Shown here piece by piece: positions 15,170 through 23,756 of a stretch of DNA of 64,000 bases; positions within the stretch are counted from its first letter, which is position 1, and each line of letters begins with the position of its first letter. Below the pieces are notes generated by a model that did not search any database, had not been told where the DNA came from, and saw nothing but the letters and a program-made list of their open reading frames with translations. This stretch comes from Prevotella sp. tf2-5. Its GTDB lineage: Bacteria > Bacteroidota > Bacteroidia > Bacteroidales > Bacteroidaceae. The DNA lies in assembly GCF_900115435.1 (NCBI RefSeq), contig NZ_FOWK01000002.1, forward strand, positions 372,001 to 436,000, written 5' to 3'. A program made the translations under genes and the position numbers.

Positions 15170-15262
15170 ATGAAGAAAGAGTTAATCAAGAAGATCATCC
15201 AGATCGTCATCACGATCCTCACCGCAGTCAGCTCGACACTGTTTGTCCAGTCGTGTTATTAA
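15170..15262 (+). CDS. Smalltalk protein (30-residue membrane peptide)
   Basis: A 30-codon gene, MKKELIKKIIQIVITILTAV then SSTLFVQSCY. It has a basic amphipathic start, one hydrophobic segment (~9-25) and a conserved Cys near the end. This is the smalltalk family typically found between HU-like and amidase genes in Bacteroides VirE cassettes. It is a single-pass inner-membrane peptide or a tiny lipoprotein-like peptide. It lies 1 nt upstream of the P5-like gene, so the two are probably translated together. A holin-like role is an inference only. Confidence 0.85.
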   Translation: MKKELIKKIIQIVITILTAVSSTLFVQSCY

Positions 15263-15263
15263 A

Positions 15264-15707
15264 ATGAAGAACACAAGAGTAGCAAGGGGGTTGCGTAACA
15301 ACAACCCCCTTAACATCATCAAGAACAAGACCGTCAGGTGGCTGGGAGAAACCAACTGTGACAGTGAACGGACATTCTGTCAGTTCTCCACCATGGCGTT
15401 CGGGCTGCGTGCCGCCCTCAAGCTCCTCCGTACCTACTATGTGAGACACGGCTGCATCACCCTCCGGCAGATCATCCGGCGATGGGCTCCGGAGACGGAG
15501 AACAAGACAGTAGCCTATATCCATACTGTCTGCCACCTGACAGACAAGCTCCCGGACAGTCCGCTGCCGCCGATGAGCCGGGACACAAGCGACGTGTGGC
15601 AGACTGTCGTCCTCGCTATGGCGACGGTGGAGTGCGGACTCGACGAGCTAGGGCGTGAGCATCTCAGGGCTGACCTCGAGAACGCATGGAGCATGCTCTA
15701 CTACTAA
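15264..15707 (+). CDS. Phage structural protein P5-like protein
   Basis: 147 residues. The opening RGLRNNNPLNIIKN matches the RGIRNNNPGNI signature of phage P5-like structural/lysozyme-like proteins, where this motif begins a peptidoglycan-related domain. FCQFSTMAFGLRAALKLLRTYY and AYIHTVCHLT continue the same family. Many related cassettes have an N-acetylmuramoyl-L-alanine amidase at this position, so a wall-acting role is likely. No signal peptide is visible; export would need the adjacent membrane peptide or lysis. The preferred start is 15264 (MKNTRVARG), 1 nt after smalltalk. Confidence 0.75.
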   Translation: MKNTRVARGLRNNNPLNIIKNKTVRWLGETNCDSERTFCQFSTMAFGLRAALKLLRTYYVRHGCITLRQIIRRWAPETENKTVAYIHTVCHLTDKLPDSPLPPMSRDTSDVWQTVVLAMATVECGLDELGREHLRADLENAWSMLYY

Positions 15708-15767
15708 CAAATATCATCCAGAATGGAAAGAAATATGTCGTAAAATAGGCAATAAACGTTAATTTAT

Positions 15768-15798
15768 TTTGATATTTGCCCGCTAATGCTTAACTTTG
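15768..15798 (+). promoter_or_regulatory. Promoter of gyrA
   Basis: TTTG (15768-15771), 19 bp, TAACTTTG (15791-15798). GCCCGCTAA (15778-15786) and its inverted copy TTAGCGGGC (15827-15835) flank the -7 box and start site, a possible operator. The leader is ~85 nt. Confidence 0.85.
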
Positions 15799-15889
15799 CA
15801 TGCTAATTGAAACAAAGGAAAACGCGTTAGCGGGCTTTAAAATGCCCTTAAACGCGAAAAACGGGAAAATTTGAATAATTGAAACAATA

Positions 15890-18415
15890 ATGGATCAGAC
15901 AATCGACAACGACAGAATTCTGAAAATCAACATCGAGGAGGAGATGAAGTCCTCGTACATCGACTACTCTATGTCGGTCATCGTGGCACGTGCCCTCCCT
16001 GATGTGCGTGACGGCTTTAAGCCAGTACATCGCCGTATCCTGTATGGTATGATGAATATCAATAACGTATCGACACAGCCGTATAAGAAATGCGCGCGCG
16101 TCGTCGGTGAGGTGCTCGGTAAATACCACCCCCATGGCGACTCCTCCGTGTACGGAGCACTGGTGCGCATGGCACAGGACTGGAACCTGCGCTATACACT
16201 GGTGGACGGACAGGGTAACTTCGGTAGTGTGGACGGCGACTCTCCCGCAGCCATGCGTTATACAGAGTGCCGCCTCTCGAAGATGGGTGAGCATATCATG
16301 GACGACCTGGAGAAAGACACGGTCGACATGATGAACAACTTCGACGACTCGCTGGTGGAGCCTACGGTGATGCCTACGAAGATCCCTAACCTGCTGGTGA
16401 ACGGCGGTAACGGTATCGCAGTGGGTATGGCGACGAACATGCCGACGCATAACCTCGGTGAAGTGATCGACGGCTGTTGTGCGTATATCGACAATCCTGA
16501 TATCGACACAGAGGGTCTGATGCAGTATATCCCCGGTCCTGACTTCCCCACGGGAGCGTATATCTACGGTCTGCAGGGTGTGAAGGATGCCTACGAGACC
16601 GGTCGTGGACGTATCGTGATGCGCGCCAAGGCTGAGATCGAGACGGGCGAGACGCACGACAAGATCGTCGTGACGGAGATCCCATACGGTGTCAACAAGG
16701 CGGATCTGGTGAAGTATATCGCCGACCTCGCCAACGAGCATAAGATAGAGGGTGTCGCCAATGTCAATGATGAGTCGGGTCGTCAGGGTATGCGTATCGT
16801 GGTCGACTGCAAGCGTGACTGTAATGCCAACGTGCTGTTAAACAAACTGTTTAAGATGACAGCGCTACAGAGCTCATTCTCAGTGAATAACATCGCTTTG
16901 GTAAAGGGTCGCCCACGTCTGCTGAACCTCAAGGAATGCGTGAAATATTTCGTGGAGCACCGTCATGACGTGACCATCCGCCGCACGAAGTTCGACCTGA
17001 AGAAAGCACAGGAGCGCGCCCATATCCTGGAGGGCTTGATCATCGCCGTCAACAATATCGACGAGGTCGTACATATTATAAGGAATAGTAAGACCCCCAG
17101 TGATGCCCAGCATAACCTGGAGGTACGCTTCGAACTCGACGAGCTCCAGTCGAAGGCTATCGTGGACATGCGTCTCGCACAGTTGACGGGTCTGCGTGTC
17201 GACCAGCTCCACCAGGAGTTCGACGACCTGCAGAAACTGATCGCCGACTTGCAGGAGATCCTGGACAACCCGGAGCGTTGCAAGCAGGTGATGAAGGACG
17301 AGTTGCAGGAGGTGAAGGAGAAATACGGCGACGACCGTCGTACGGAGATCATCCCCTTCGACCATGAGTTCAATGCCGAGGACTTCTATCCCGATGACCC
17401 TGTGGTCATCACCATCTCACACATGGGCTATATCAAGCGTACCAAGCTCGATGAGTTCCATGAGCAGGGCAGGGGTGGTGTCGGCGCCAAGGCGGCACGC
17501 CATCGTGACAACGACTTCACGGAGTATATCTATCCTGCCACGATGCATAACACACTGCTCTTCTTCACGCAGAAGGGCCGCTGCTACTGGCAGAAGTGCT
17601 ATGAAATTCCTGAGGGTGACAAGAACTCGAAGGGACGCGCCATCCAGAACATGCTGAATATCGAGCCGGATGACGCCATCAATGCCGTACTGCGCATCAA
17701 GAACTTCAATGACACGGAGTTTGTCAATTCCCATTATGTGGTATTCGCCACCAAGAACGGTATTGTCAAGAAGACCTGTCTGGAGGCATATAGCCGTCCG
17801 CGTGCCAATGGTGTCATCGCCATCAATATCAACGAGGGCGACAAGGTGGTGGGCGTACGCCTGACCAACGGTCATAACGAGATCCTGCTCGCCAACCGCA
17901 ACGGTCGCGCCGTCCGCTTCAACGAGGATCAGATTCGTAGCATGGGTCGTGTGTCCACCGGTGTGATCGGTATGCGTATCGACGGCGGCGACGACGAGGT
18001 CATCGGTATGGTATGTGTCAACGACCCGCAGACGGAGACCATCATGGTGGTCAGCGAGAACGGCTACGGCAAGCGCTCTGAGGTAGAGGACTACCGTAAG
18101 ACGGCACGTGGCACGAAGGGTGTGAAGACCCTCGCTATCACGGAGAAAACGGGTCGTCTGGTGGCTATCAAGGTGGTGACTGACGAGAACGACCTGATGA
18201 TCATCAACAAGAGTGGTATCCTCATCCGTCTGAAGGTGGCTGATGTCCGTGTCATGGGACGTGCCACCCAGGGTGTGCGCCTGATCAACCTGACGAAGAA
18301 GAACGACACCATCGCCTCTGTCTGCAAGGTGACAAGCAGTCAGGAGGAGGATGTGGAATACTCCGAGAACTCTGAGAACTCTGAGAACTCTGAGAACTCC
18401 GAGAACCAAGAATAA
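15890..18415 (+). CDS. gyrA: DNA gyrase subunit A
   Basis: 841 residues. The catalytic Tyr is ~124 in AAMRYTE. The quinolone region is HPHGDSSVYGALVRMA, with the key Ser (~85) present, so there is no obvious resistance substitution there. The C-terminal beta-pinwheel has a GyrA box EQGRGGVGAKA, which indicates gyrase rather than topo IV. The last ~20 residues are SEN repeats from a 9-bp tandem repeat. The enzyme introduces negative supercoils with GyrB, which is not in the window. Confidence 0.97.
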   Translation: MDQTIDNDRILKINIEEEMKSSYIDYSMSVIVARALPDVRDGFKPVHRRILYGMMNINNVSTQPYKKCARVVGEVLGKYHPHGDSSVYGALVRMAQDWNLRYTLVDGQGNFGSVDGDSPAAMRYTECRLSKMGEHIMDDLEKDTVDMMNNFDDSLVEPTVMPTKIPNLLVNGGNGIAVGMATNMPTHNLGEVIDGCCAYIDNPDIDTEGLMQYIPGPDFPTGAYIYGLQGVKDAYETGRGRIVMRAKAEIETGETHDKIVVTEIPYGVNKADLVKYIADLANEHKIEGVANVNDESGRQGMRIVVDCKRDCNANVLLNKLFKMTALQSSFSVNNIALVKGRPRLLNLKECVKYFVEHRHDVTIRRTKFDLKKAQERAHILEGLIIAVNNIDEVVHIIRNSKTPSDAQHNLEVRFELDELQSKAIVDMRLAQLTGLRVDQLHQEFDDLQKLIADLQEILDNPERCKQVMKDELQEVKEKYGDDRRTEIIPFDHEFNAEDFYPDDPVVITISHMGYIKRTKLDEFHEQGRGGVGAKAARHRDNDFTEYIYPATMHNTLLFFTQKGRCYWQKCYEIPEGDKNSKGRAIQNMLNIEPDDAINAVLRIKNFNDTEFVNSHYVVFATKNGIVKKTCLEAYSRPRANGVIAININEGDKVVGVRLTNGHNEILLANRNGRAVRFNEDQIRSMGRVSTGVIGMRIDGGDDEVIGMVCVNDPQTETIMVVSENGYGKRSEVEDYRKTARGTKGVKTLAITEKTGRLVAIKVVTDENDLMIINKSGILIRLKVADVRVMGRATQGVRLINLTKKNDTIASVCKVTSSQEEDVEYSENSENSENSENSENQE
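18361..18408 (+). repeat. 9-bp tandem repeat GAGAACTCY at the gyrA 3' end
   Basis: Five near-identical units encode (SEN)5 just before the stop codon. Since 9 is a multiple of 3, copy-number change would lengthen or shorten the tail without a frameshift. Confidence 0.9.
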
Positions 18416-18442
18416 TTATAGTTTAACCAATATTAAAAGCTT

Positions 18443-19651
18443 ATGAAAAAAGTAATGATGATGGCATTGGCACTCGTAGCAAGTGCTACCGCCTTTGCCG
18501 GTGACAGTGACGCTTTGAAGGCTATCAAAAAGGCTAAGACCTATGCCGAGGCGGCACAGCTCGTGAAGACCTCACAGCTCGCTAATGACGAGGAGCGTGC
18601 CGAGGCATACAATAAACTGGTTGACCTCGCCATGGAGAAAGTGGGCAAAGAGACGGGCACGATCGCCCAGAACCAGGCCGCCGTACAGTTGGGAACCGGT
18701 AAGGAAGAGGCTTATGACACCCTCGGACTTGCTGACGCTATCTGCAACGCTATCGCTTCCGCTATCGAGTGTAACAAATATGACCAGCTTCCTAACGCCA
18801 AGGGTAAGGTGAAGCCACAGTATGATGAGAAGAACGCCCAGCGTATATGGGCTGTCCGTACACACCTGGTGAATATCGGACAGGACGAGGCTCGTAAGGG
18901 TAATAACGCCGGTGTACTGAAATACTGGGGTGCCTTCCTCGACTCAGACTCTGATCCTCTGTTCGCCGCACAGGACCACGAGGCTGAGAAGGGATATATC
19001 GGACAGGTCGCTTACTTCGCCGGACGCTATGCCTTCGATGCCAAGGACCTGGCTCGTGCCGACAAATACTTCGATATCGCCATGCAGGATCCTGAGCAGA
19101 AGAAGGACGCTCTGACCTTCAAGCTCTATGCCGCTGGCAGCAACCTGAAGAGTAAGGCTGACTCCCTGCAGTATATCGAACAGCTGAAGGGGCTCTATGC
19201 CAATGATCCTGAGAATGACGTACTGCTCGACAAGCTCTTCTCCATGTACGATGGTATGAAGGACAAGGCTGCCCAGACAGCACTCCTCGACAACCACCTC
19301 GCTAAGTATCCTAACAGCTTCTCTGCCCTTGCCAACAAGGGTATGATGGCGATCGCTGAGAATAATGCGGAGGAGGGTGCCAAATGGCTTCGCAAGGCTG
19401 CTGTCGCCAGTCCTGAGAATGCTGTCATCCAGACCTATCTGGGTATCTGCCTGAATGCACAGGCTGGACAGATGGACGACACCGCTAAACGTAAGGAGTT
19501 GTTCCAGGAGGCTATCGTTGCCTTTGACAAGGCAAAGGAACTGGATCCCGGAAGACAGGCTCCTTGGGCTTATAACCGTTATCAGGCTTACTATAACCTC
19601 TATGGCGCTGATGACCCCAAGACCAAGGAAGCTGAACTGGACGCTAAATAA
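18443..19651 (+). CDS. Secreted TPR-repeat protein (paralogue 1)
   Basis: 402 residues with a cleavable signal peptide (MKKVMMMALALVASATAFA-GD). The mature part is alpha-helical with TPR-like repeats, clearest at ~285-385 (NSFSALANKGMMAIAENN, AVIQTYLGICLNAQAG, IVAFDKAKELDPG). It is probably periplasmic. It lies 27 nt after gyrA and 19 nt before a same-length paralogue, so the three may be cotranscribed. No catalytic motif is seen. Confidence 0.75.
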   Translation: MKKVMMMALALVASATAFAGDSDALKAIKKAKTYAEAAQLVKTSQLANDEERAEAYNKLVDLAMEKVGKETGTIAQNQAAVQLGTGKEEAYDTLGLADAICNAIASAIECNKYDQLPNAKGKVKPQYDEKNAQRIWAVRTHLVNIGQDEARKGNNAGVLKYWGAFLDSDSDPLFAAQDHEAEKGYIGQVAYFAGRYAFDAKDLARADKYFDIAMQDPEQKKDALTFKLYAAGSNLKSKADSLQYIEQLKGLYANDPENDVLLDKLFSMYDGMKDKAAQTALLDNHLAKYPNSFSALANKGMMAIAENNAEEGAKWLRKAAVASPENAVIQTYLGICLNAQAGQMDDTAKRKELFQEAIVAFDKAKELDPGRQAPWAYNRYQAYYNLYGADDPKTKEAELDAK

Positions 19652-19670
19652 ACAGATTTAATACTCGCAG

Positions 19671-20879
19671 ATGAAGAAGCAAAAGACGATTGCGCTGCTT
19701 CTCCTCCTGCTCATGATAACACCGTGCCTGAGAGCTCAGAAGAAAGAGCTCAGTCAGGCACGGTCTTATATCAAGAGCGGCAAGGATTTCGACAAGGCGG
19801 AGAAACTGATGACCGACTTGTTGGAGAAAGACTCAGCCAACAAAACCAACAAGAAAATTTACCTGACATGGTTTCAGGCTGTCACAGAACAATATAAGGC
19901 AGCCAATGAGAAACTGTATCTCAAACAGCAGTATGACACCGCTGCCTTCTTCAATCTGACACGAAGGCTATATGCCATTGCAGAGACGCTGGACACTCTT
20001 GATGCACAACCTGATGGGAAAGGAAGGGTGAAGTTGCGCTATAGGGAGGATCATGCCCGACAGCTCAACTTATTACGCCCTAACCTTTATTTCGGAGGGA
20101 CTTATCACTTGCGGAAAGAGAATTATCAGACAGCTTTTGACTTCTTTGAGACGTATATCGACGCAGCAGAAAAGCCCTTGTTCAAGGGATATGATTATAA
20201 CAAGACGGACAAACGCTTGCCCGAGGTAGCCTACTGGGCATCGTATGCAGGGTATAAGATGCAGGATGCACCAAAGACCTTGAAGTATTTCGATATGGCA
20301 GTGAAAGACACGTCAAAGGCTAGTTATGCCATGCAGTATGCTTGTGAGGCATATCGCTGGCAGCAGAATGAACAGGCGTATCTTGCCATGCTCAAAAGAG
20401 GCTTTGCAGCTTATCCTGACTTCCCTTATTTCTTCCCCCGACTGGTCGACTACTATAATGCGAGGGAGCATCCAGACTCTGCACTCTATTATGCGGATGC
20501 AGCACTGAAGAGTAATCCCAATAGTGAACTCTTCCTGCTTGCCAAGTCTGTCGCTTTGCTGAATCTGGAACGTTACGACGAGTGTATACAGGTTAGTGAA
20601 CGGCTGATAGCTAATAACGACTCCCTGGCGGAACCTTATTTCACCATCGCCACGGCAAAACTCAACCAGGTGCTGGAGCTCGACCGCCGTAACCAACCGC
20701 GTGTCTACCGACAACAGATACGGAAGTTGTATATGGAGGCACGACCGTATATGGAGGCATACCGCAAACTGGCTCCTGACGAGAAACGGAAATGGGCACC
20801 TGCCCTCTACCGCATCTATCTTAACCTGAATATGGGCAAGCAATTCGAGGAGATTGACAAGGTGATGAGGAAGCTCTAA
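19671..20879 (+). CDS. Secreted TPR-repeat protein (paralogue 2)
   Basis: 402 residues with signal peptide MKKQKTIALLLLLLMITPCL-RAQ, then helical TPR-like repeats (YFGGTYHLRKENYQTAFDFF, KTLKYFDMAVKD, PDSALYYADAALKSNP). It has the same length and architecture as the preceding protein, including a shared early YIKSGKDFDKAEKL-type repeat and a long central helix array, so it arose by tandem duplication followed by divergence. A strong terminator follows. Confidence 0.75.
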   Translation: MKKQKTIALLLLLLMITPCLRAQKKELSQARSYIKSGKDFDKAEKLMTDLLEKDSANKTNKKIYLTWFQAVTEQYKAANEKLYLKQQYDTAAFFNLTRRLYAIAETLDTLDAQPDGKGRVKLRYREDHARQLNLLRPNLYFGGTYHLRKENYQTAFDFFETYIDAAEKPLFKGYDYNKTDKRLPEVAYWASYAGYKMQDAPKTLKYFDMAVKDTSKASYAMQYACEAYRWQQNEQAYLAMLKRGFAAYPDFPYFFPRLVDYYNAREHPDSALYYADAALKSNPNSELFLLAKSVALLNLERYDECIQVSERLIANNDSLAEPYFTIATAKLNQVLELDRRNQPRVYRQQIRKLYMEARPYMEAYRKLAPDEKRKWAPALYRIYLNLNMGKQFEEIDKVMRKL

Positions 20880-20883
20880 TGCT

Positions 20884-20933
20884 AAAAAATCGAAAATAAA
20901 TACACAGGTCGTATTTGTTTTCGATTTTTTTCT
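20884..20933 (+). terminator. Terminator of the gyrA-TPR unit, overlapping the next promoter
   Basis: A 20-bp stem (20884-20903 with 20911-20930, one mismatch), a 7-nt loop and a T-run. It ends 1 bp before the -7 box of the following gene. Confidence 0.85.
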
Positions 20934-20941
20934 TATCTTTG
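20934..20941 (+). promoter_or_regulatory. -7 element of the phosphohexomutase gene
   Basis: TATCTTTG, 41 bp before the ATG. A TTTG at 20914-20917 is 16 bp upstream, shorter than the usual spacing. Confidence 0.65.
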
Positions 20942-20982
20942 TAGACTAATATACGAACATATCTAAAACAAATTTAAGTATT

Positions 20983-22728
20983 ATGGAAAATAACGAACTT
21001 ATTGCCCAGTGTGAGGCACGGGCGAAAGAATGGCTCTCTCCAGCCTTTGACGAAGAGACACGTAAGGAAGTACAGGCGATGTTGGATAACCCCGACAAGA
21101 CCGCGTTAATTGATGCTTTCTATCAGAACCTGGAATTCGGTACGGGTGGACTCCGTGGTATCATGGGCGCCGGTACGAATCGTATGAACAAGTATATCGT
21201 GGGTATGGCGACACAGGGTTTTGCCAACTATATCCTGAAGGCATTCCCCGGCAAACAGTGCTCTGTAGTCGTAGGGCATGACTGCCGTAATAACGGACGT
21301 ATGTTCGCAGAGACTGTCGCAGACATCTTCTCAGCGAACGGCATCAAGGTATATCTCTTCGAGAGCCTTCGTCCTACACCGGAGATCTCCTTCGCCATCC
21401 GTGAGCTGGGCGCACAGGCTGGTGTGAACGTCACCGCCTCTCATAACCCTCGTGAGTATAACGGCTACAAGGCTTACTGGGATGATGGCGCACAGGTGTT
21501 GTCTCCGCATGACACGGGTATCATCGACGAGGTGAACAAGGTGACCATCAATGACGTGAAGTTCGAGGGTAACAAGGAACTCATCGAGATCATCGGTGGT
21601 GAGATGGACTGGGATTATATCCAGGCTGTCCATGAGGCATTGATCGACCAGGAGGTCATCAACCGTCAGAAAGACCTGAATATCGTCTATTCCGCAATGC
21701 ACGGCACGGGTCGTCATATCGTTCCTATGGCACTGCGCTCTTGGGGCTTCCAGAATATTCATGTCGTCCCAGAGCAGATGGTGGTGGATGGTAACTTCCC
21801 AACAGTGGTCTCTCCGAACCCGGAGAACGCTGAGGCGATGACACTGGGTATGAAACTGGGTACCCGTCTGAATGCCGACCTCGTGATTGCCTCTGACCCT
21901 GACGCCGACCGCCTCGCTATCGTCGTTCGTAACCCGAAGGGTGAGTGGGAGATCATCAATGGTAACCAGACGGCTATGATGTTCTGCTGGTATATCATCA
22001 CCAACCGTAAGAAGCTGGGTCTGATGAAGGGCAATGAGTTCCTGGTGAAGACCATCGTGACCTCTGAGGTGATCGCACAGATTGCCAAGAAGAACAATGT
22101 CGAGCTGTTCGACGAGTTCACAGGCTTCAAGTGGATTGCATACCGCATCCGTGTCAACGAGGGTAAGAAAAAGTATATCGGCGGTGGTGAGGAGAGCTTC
22201 GGCTTCCTGCCCTTCGACAAGGTTCGTGACAAGGATGCTCCTGCCTCTATCTGTCTGATCTGTGAGATTGCCGCATGGGCTAAGGATCAGGGCAAGACAC
22301 TCTACGACCTGCTGATGGACATCTATGCTGAGTATGGCTTCTCGAAGGAGACGACGATCAACGTGGTGAAGCCGGGTAAGAGTGGCGCCGACGAGATCAA
22401 GCAGATGATGGAGGACTTCCGTAAGAATCCTCCTACGGAGATCGGCGGTTCTAAGATCTGTGTGTGGAAGGACTTCCGTTCTCTGGAACAGAAGAATGCT
22501 GACGGCACGACCTCTAAGATTGACATGCCTGCCACCTCTAACGTGCTGCAGTGGTTCTGCGAGGATGGCACGAAGATCAGTGTCCGTCCTTCCGGTACGG
22601 AGCCGAAGATCAAGTTCTACTGTGAGATCAAGGATCCTTCCTTCAAGTGCGCCGGGTGCTACGAGCGTTGCACCAATGCCGCTATGGAGAAGGTTGCCGC
22701 TATCAAGAAGAGCCTAAACCTCGACTAA
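20983..22728 (+). CDS. Phosphoglucomutase/phosphomannomutase family enzyme
   Basis: 581 residues. All four signature elements of alpha-D-phosphohexomutases are present: the active-site phosphoserine loop TASHNPREYNG (Ser ~153), the metal-binding DPDADR (~305), the sugar-binding GGGEESFG and the phosphate-binding RPSGTEPKIKFY. The length and GTGGLRGIMG opening fit the long PgcA-type branch, which interconverts glucose-1-P and glucose-6-P (possibly also mannose phosphates). It is a single-gene unit with its own promoter and terminator. Confidence 0.93.
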   Translation: MENNELIAQCEARAKEWLSPAFDEETRKEVQAMLDNPDKTALIDAFYQNLEFGTGGLRGIMGAGTNRMNKYIVGMATQGFANYILKAFPGKQCSVVVGHDCRNNGRMFAETVADIFSANGIKVYLFESLRPTPEISFAIRELGAQAGVNVTASHNPREYNGYKAYWDDGAQVLSPHDTGIIDEVNKVTINDVKFEGNKELIEIIGGEMDWDYIQAVHEALIDQEVINRQKDLNIVYSAMHGTGRHIVPMALRSWGFQNIHVVPEQMVVDGNFPTVVSPNPENAEAMTLGMKLGTRLNADLVIASDPDADRLAIVVRNPKGEWEIINGNQTAMMFCWYIITNRKKLGLMKGNEFLVKTIVTSEVIAQIAKKNNVELFDEFTGFKWIAYRIRVNEGKKKYIGGGEESFGFLPFDKVRDKDAPASICLICEIAAWAKDQGKTLYDLLMDIYAEYGFSKETTINVVKPGKSGADEIKQMMEDFRKNPPTEIGGSKICVWKDFRSLEQKNADGTTSKIDMPATSNVLQWFCEDGTKISVRPSGTEPKIKFYCEIKDPSFKCAGCYERCTNAAMEKVAAIKKSLNLD

Positions 22729-22745
22729 TCATATAGGTTCTACCA

Positions 22746-22785
22746 AAAAGTCCCTGCCTGGCATCATGCCTGGCAGGGACTTTTA
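22746..22785. terminator. Terminator between the mutase gene and tRNA-Arg
   Basis: AAAAGTCCCTGCC (22746-22758) pairs perfectly with 22772-22784, with an inner GGCA/TGCC hairpin. A-runs and T-runs on both sides let it act in both directions for the convergent genes. Confidence 0.92.
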
Positions 22786-22828
22786 TCTTTGCATTAAAAA
22801 AGGGATTGGCATTTGCCTATCCCTTTCG

Positions 22829-22902
22829 TGATCCGGTCGGGATTCGAACCCGAGACCCACAGCTTAGAAGGCTGTTGCTCTATCCAGCTGAGCTACCAGA
22901 CC
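22829..22902 (-). tRNA. tRNA-Arg (anticodon UCU)
   Basis: A 74-nt cloverleaf on the minus strand. The 7-bp acceptor GGTCTGG/CCGGATC has two G-U pairs, the D-arm is GCTCAGCTGGATAGAGC, the anticodon loop is CTTCTAA with TCT at 22866-22868, and the T-arm is TCGGGTTCGAATCCCGA. The discriminator is A and CCA is not encoded. Confidence 0.97.
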
Positions 22903-22915
22903 ATCAAATCGGGTG

Positions 22916-22947
22916 CAAAATTAAACAAAAATTGGGAGATAGCCAAA
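22916..22947 (-). promoter_or_regulatory. Promoter of tRNA-Arg
   Basis: On the minus strand, TTTG (22944-22947), 20 bp, TAATTTTG (22916-22923), ending 13 bp before the tRNA. Confidence 0.8.
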
Positions 22948-22949
22948 TT

Positions 22950-23756
22950 TTATACTTTAAATCTTACATAGGTCCTGTCATCAAAGGAATCCTGCCCCTT
23001 CATAAACGCCTTGCTGGCAAGAAAGGTGTTGATGTTCAGCGGGTCGTTCTGTCGTTGTTCGTCAAGTCGTCGCTCACTCTCAGCAAGGGTGGGGCACAGG
23101 AAGGGATAGCCGTCGGTGGCAAAGACAAGCTCATGGGGCTGGAAGTCGAGGGTGAAGACGGGTACGTGTTGCTCAGCAATAGGGAAACCGTCAATCACAG
23201 AGAATGTGACGTTCTGTCGTTTCATGCTGTCGACGATATCCTGGAGGATATAGTCACGTGCCGTGTCATGGGTCAGTAACTCTTCCTGTGTGACCCCTTC
23301 CGCCAGCAGCTGTCTGGCATACTGGGCTCGTTTGGCGGCATAGACAGCCTCTTCGGGCTTGGGGTTGTCAAAGTATTGTCCGTCAATCAGACACTGGCAG
23401 TCGCCAATCATCCATATCTGTCGCTGCAGGCGGCTGTAGATGACAGCGGAGCAGGTCAACCGTTCCTCAGGATGCTCGATAAGTCGTTGCAGGCGTGACT
23501 TCTTGTAATGTTTGCGGATATAGGCAGTGACCCCGCGCAGGAACTCATGACAGGTCATCTGCCTGGGGGCATGACGCAGGTAGCGGCAGACCAGCCACAT
23601 CGCCTGTCGCCCGTTACTGCGGAAGATGCTATGGCGATAGTCTGTCTTCGAGGTCGACCCGTCGATGACGGCGATAAAGTCAGGGGTGACGACGATGCCG
23701 TCCTCGCTTTTCTTTTGCGGGTTCTTCGCGATAAGGCTTTGCTCGATGATGGTCAT
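22950..23756 (-). CDS. PP2C-like phosphatase-fold protein
   Basis: 268 residues from MTIIEQSLIAKNPQ at 23756, preferred because the upstream extension to 23873 is encoded by repeat-like sequence in the overlapping ygiQ end. Motifs resemble those of PP2C phosphatases in order: VTPDFIAVIDGSTSK (DG loop), WMIGDCQCLIDG (GD motif) and ELVFATDGYPFL (SDG-type motif). Metal-binding aspartates are thus plausible but the match is remote. It overlaps the ygiQ 3' end by ~77 nt and is the last gene of a leftward run. Substrate unknown. Confidence 0.6.
   Translation of the reverse strand: MTIIEQSLIAKNPQKKSEDGIVVTPDFIAVIDGSTSKTDYRHSIFRSNGRQAMWLVCRYLRHAPRQMTCHEFLRGVTAYIRKHYKKSRLQRLIEHPEERLTCSAVIYSRLQRQIWMIGDCQCLIDGQYFDNPKPEEAVYAAKRAQYARQLLAEGVTQEELLTHDTARDYILQDIVDSMKRQNVTFSVIDGFPIAEQHVPVFTLDFQPHELVFATDGYPFLCPTLAESERRLDEQRQNDPLNINTFLASKAFMKGQDSFDDRTYVRFKV

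Noticed and set aside
15887..15900. gyrA-linked quinolone resistance
   Set aside because: The resistance-determining serine is present (HPHGDSSVY), so there is no sequence support for resistance.
15848..16741. 297-codon frame opposite gyrA (and a 330-codon one at 17417-18409)
   Set aside because: Both are reverse shadows of gyrA; the His/Val/Asp-rich composition is the mirror of GyrA codons.
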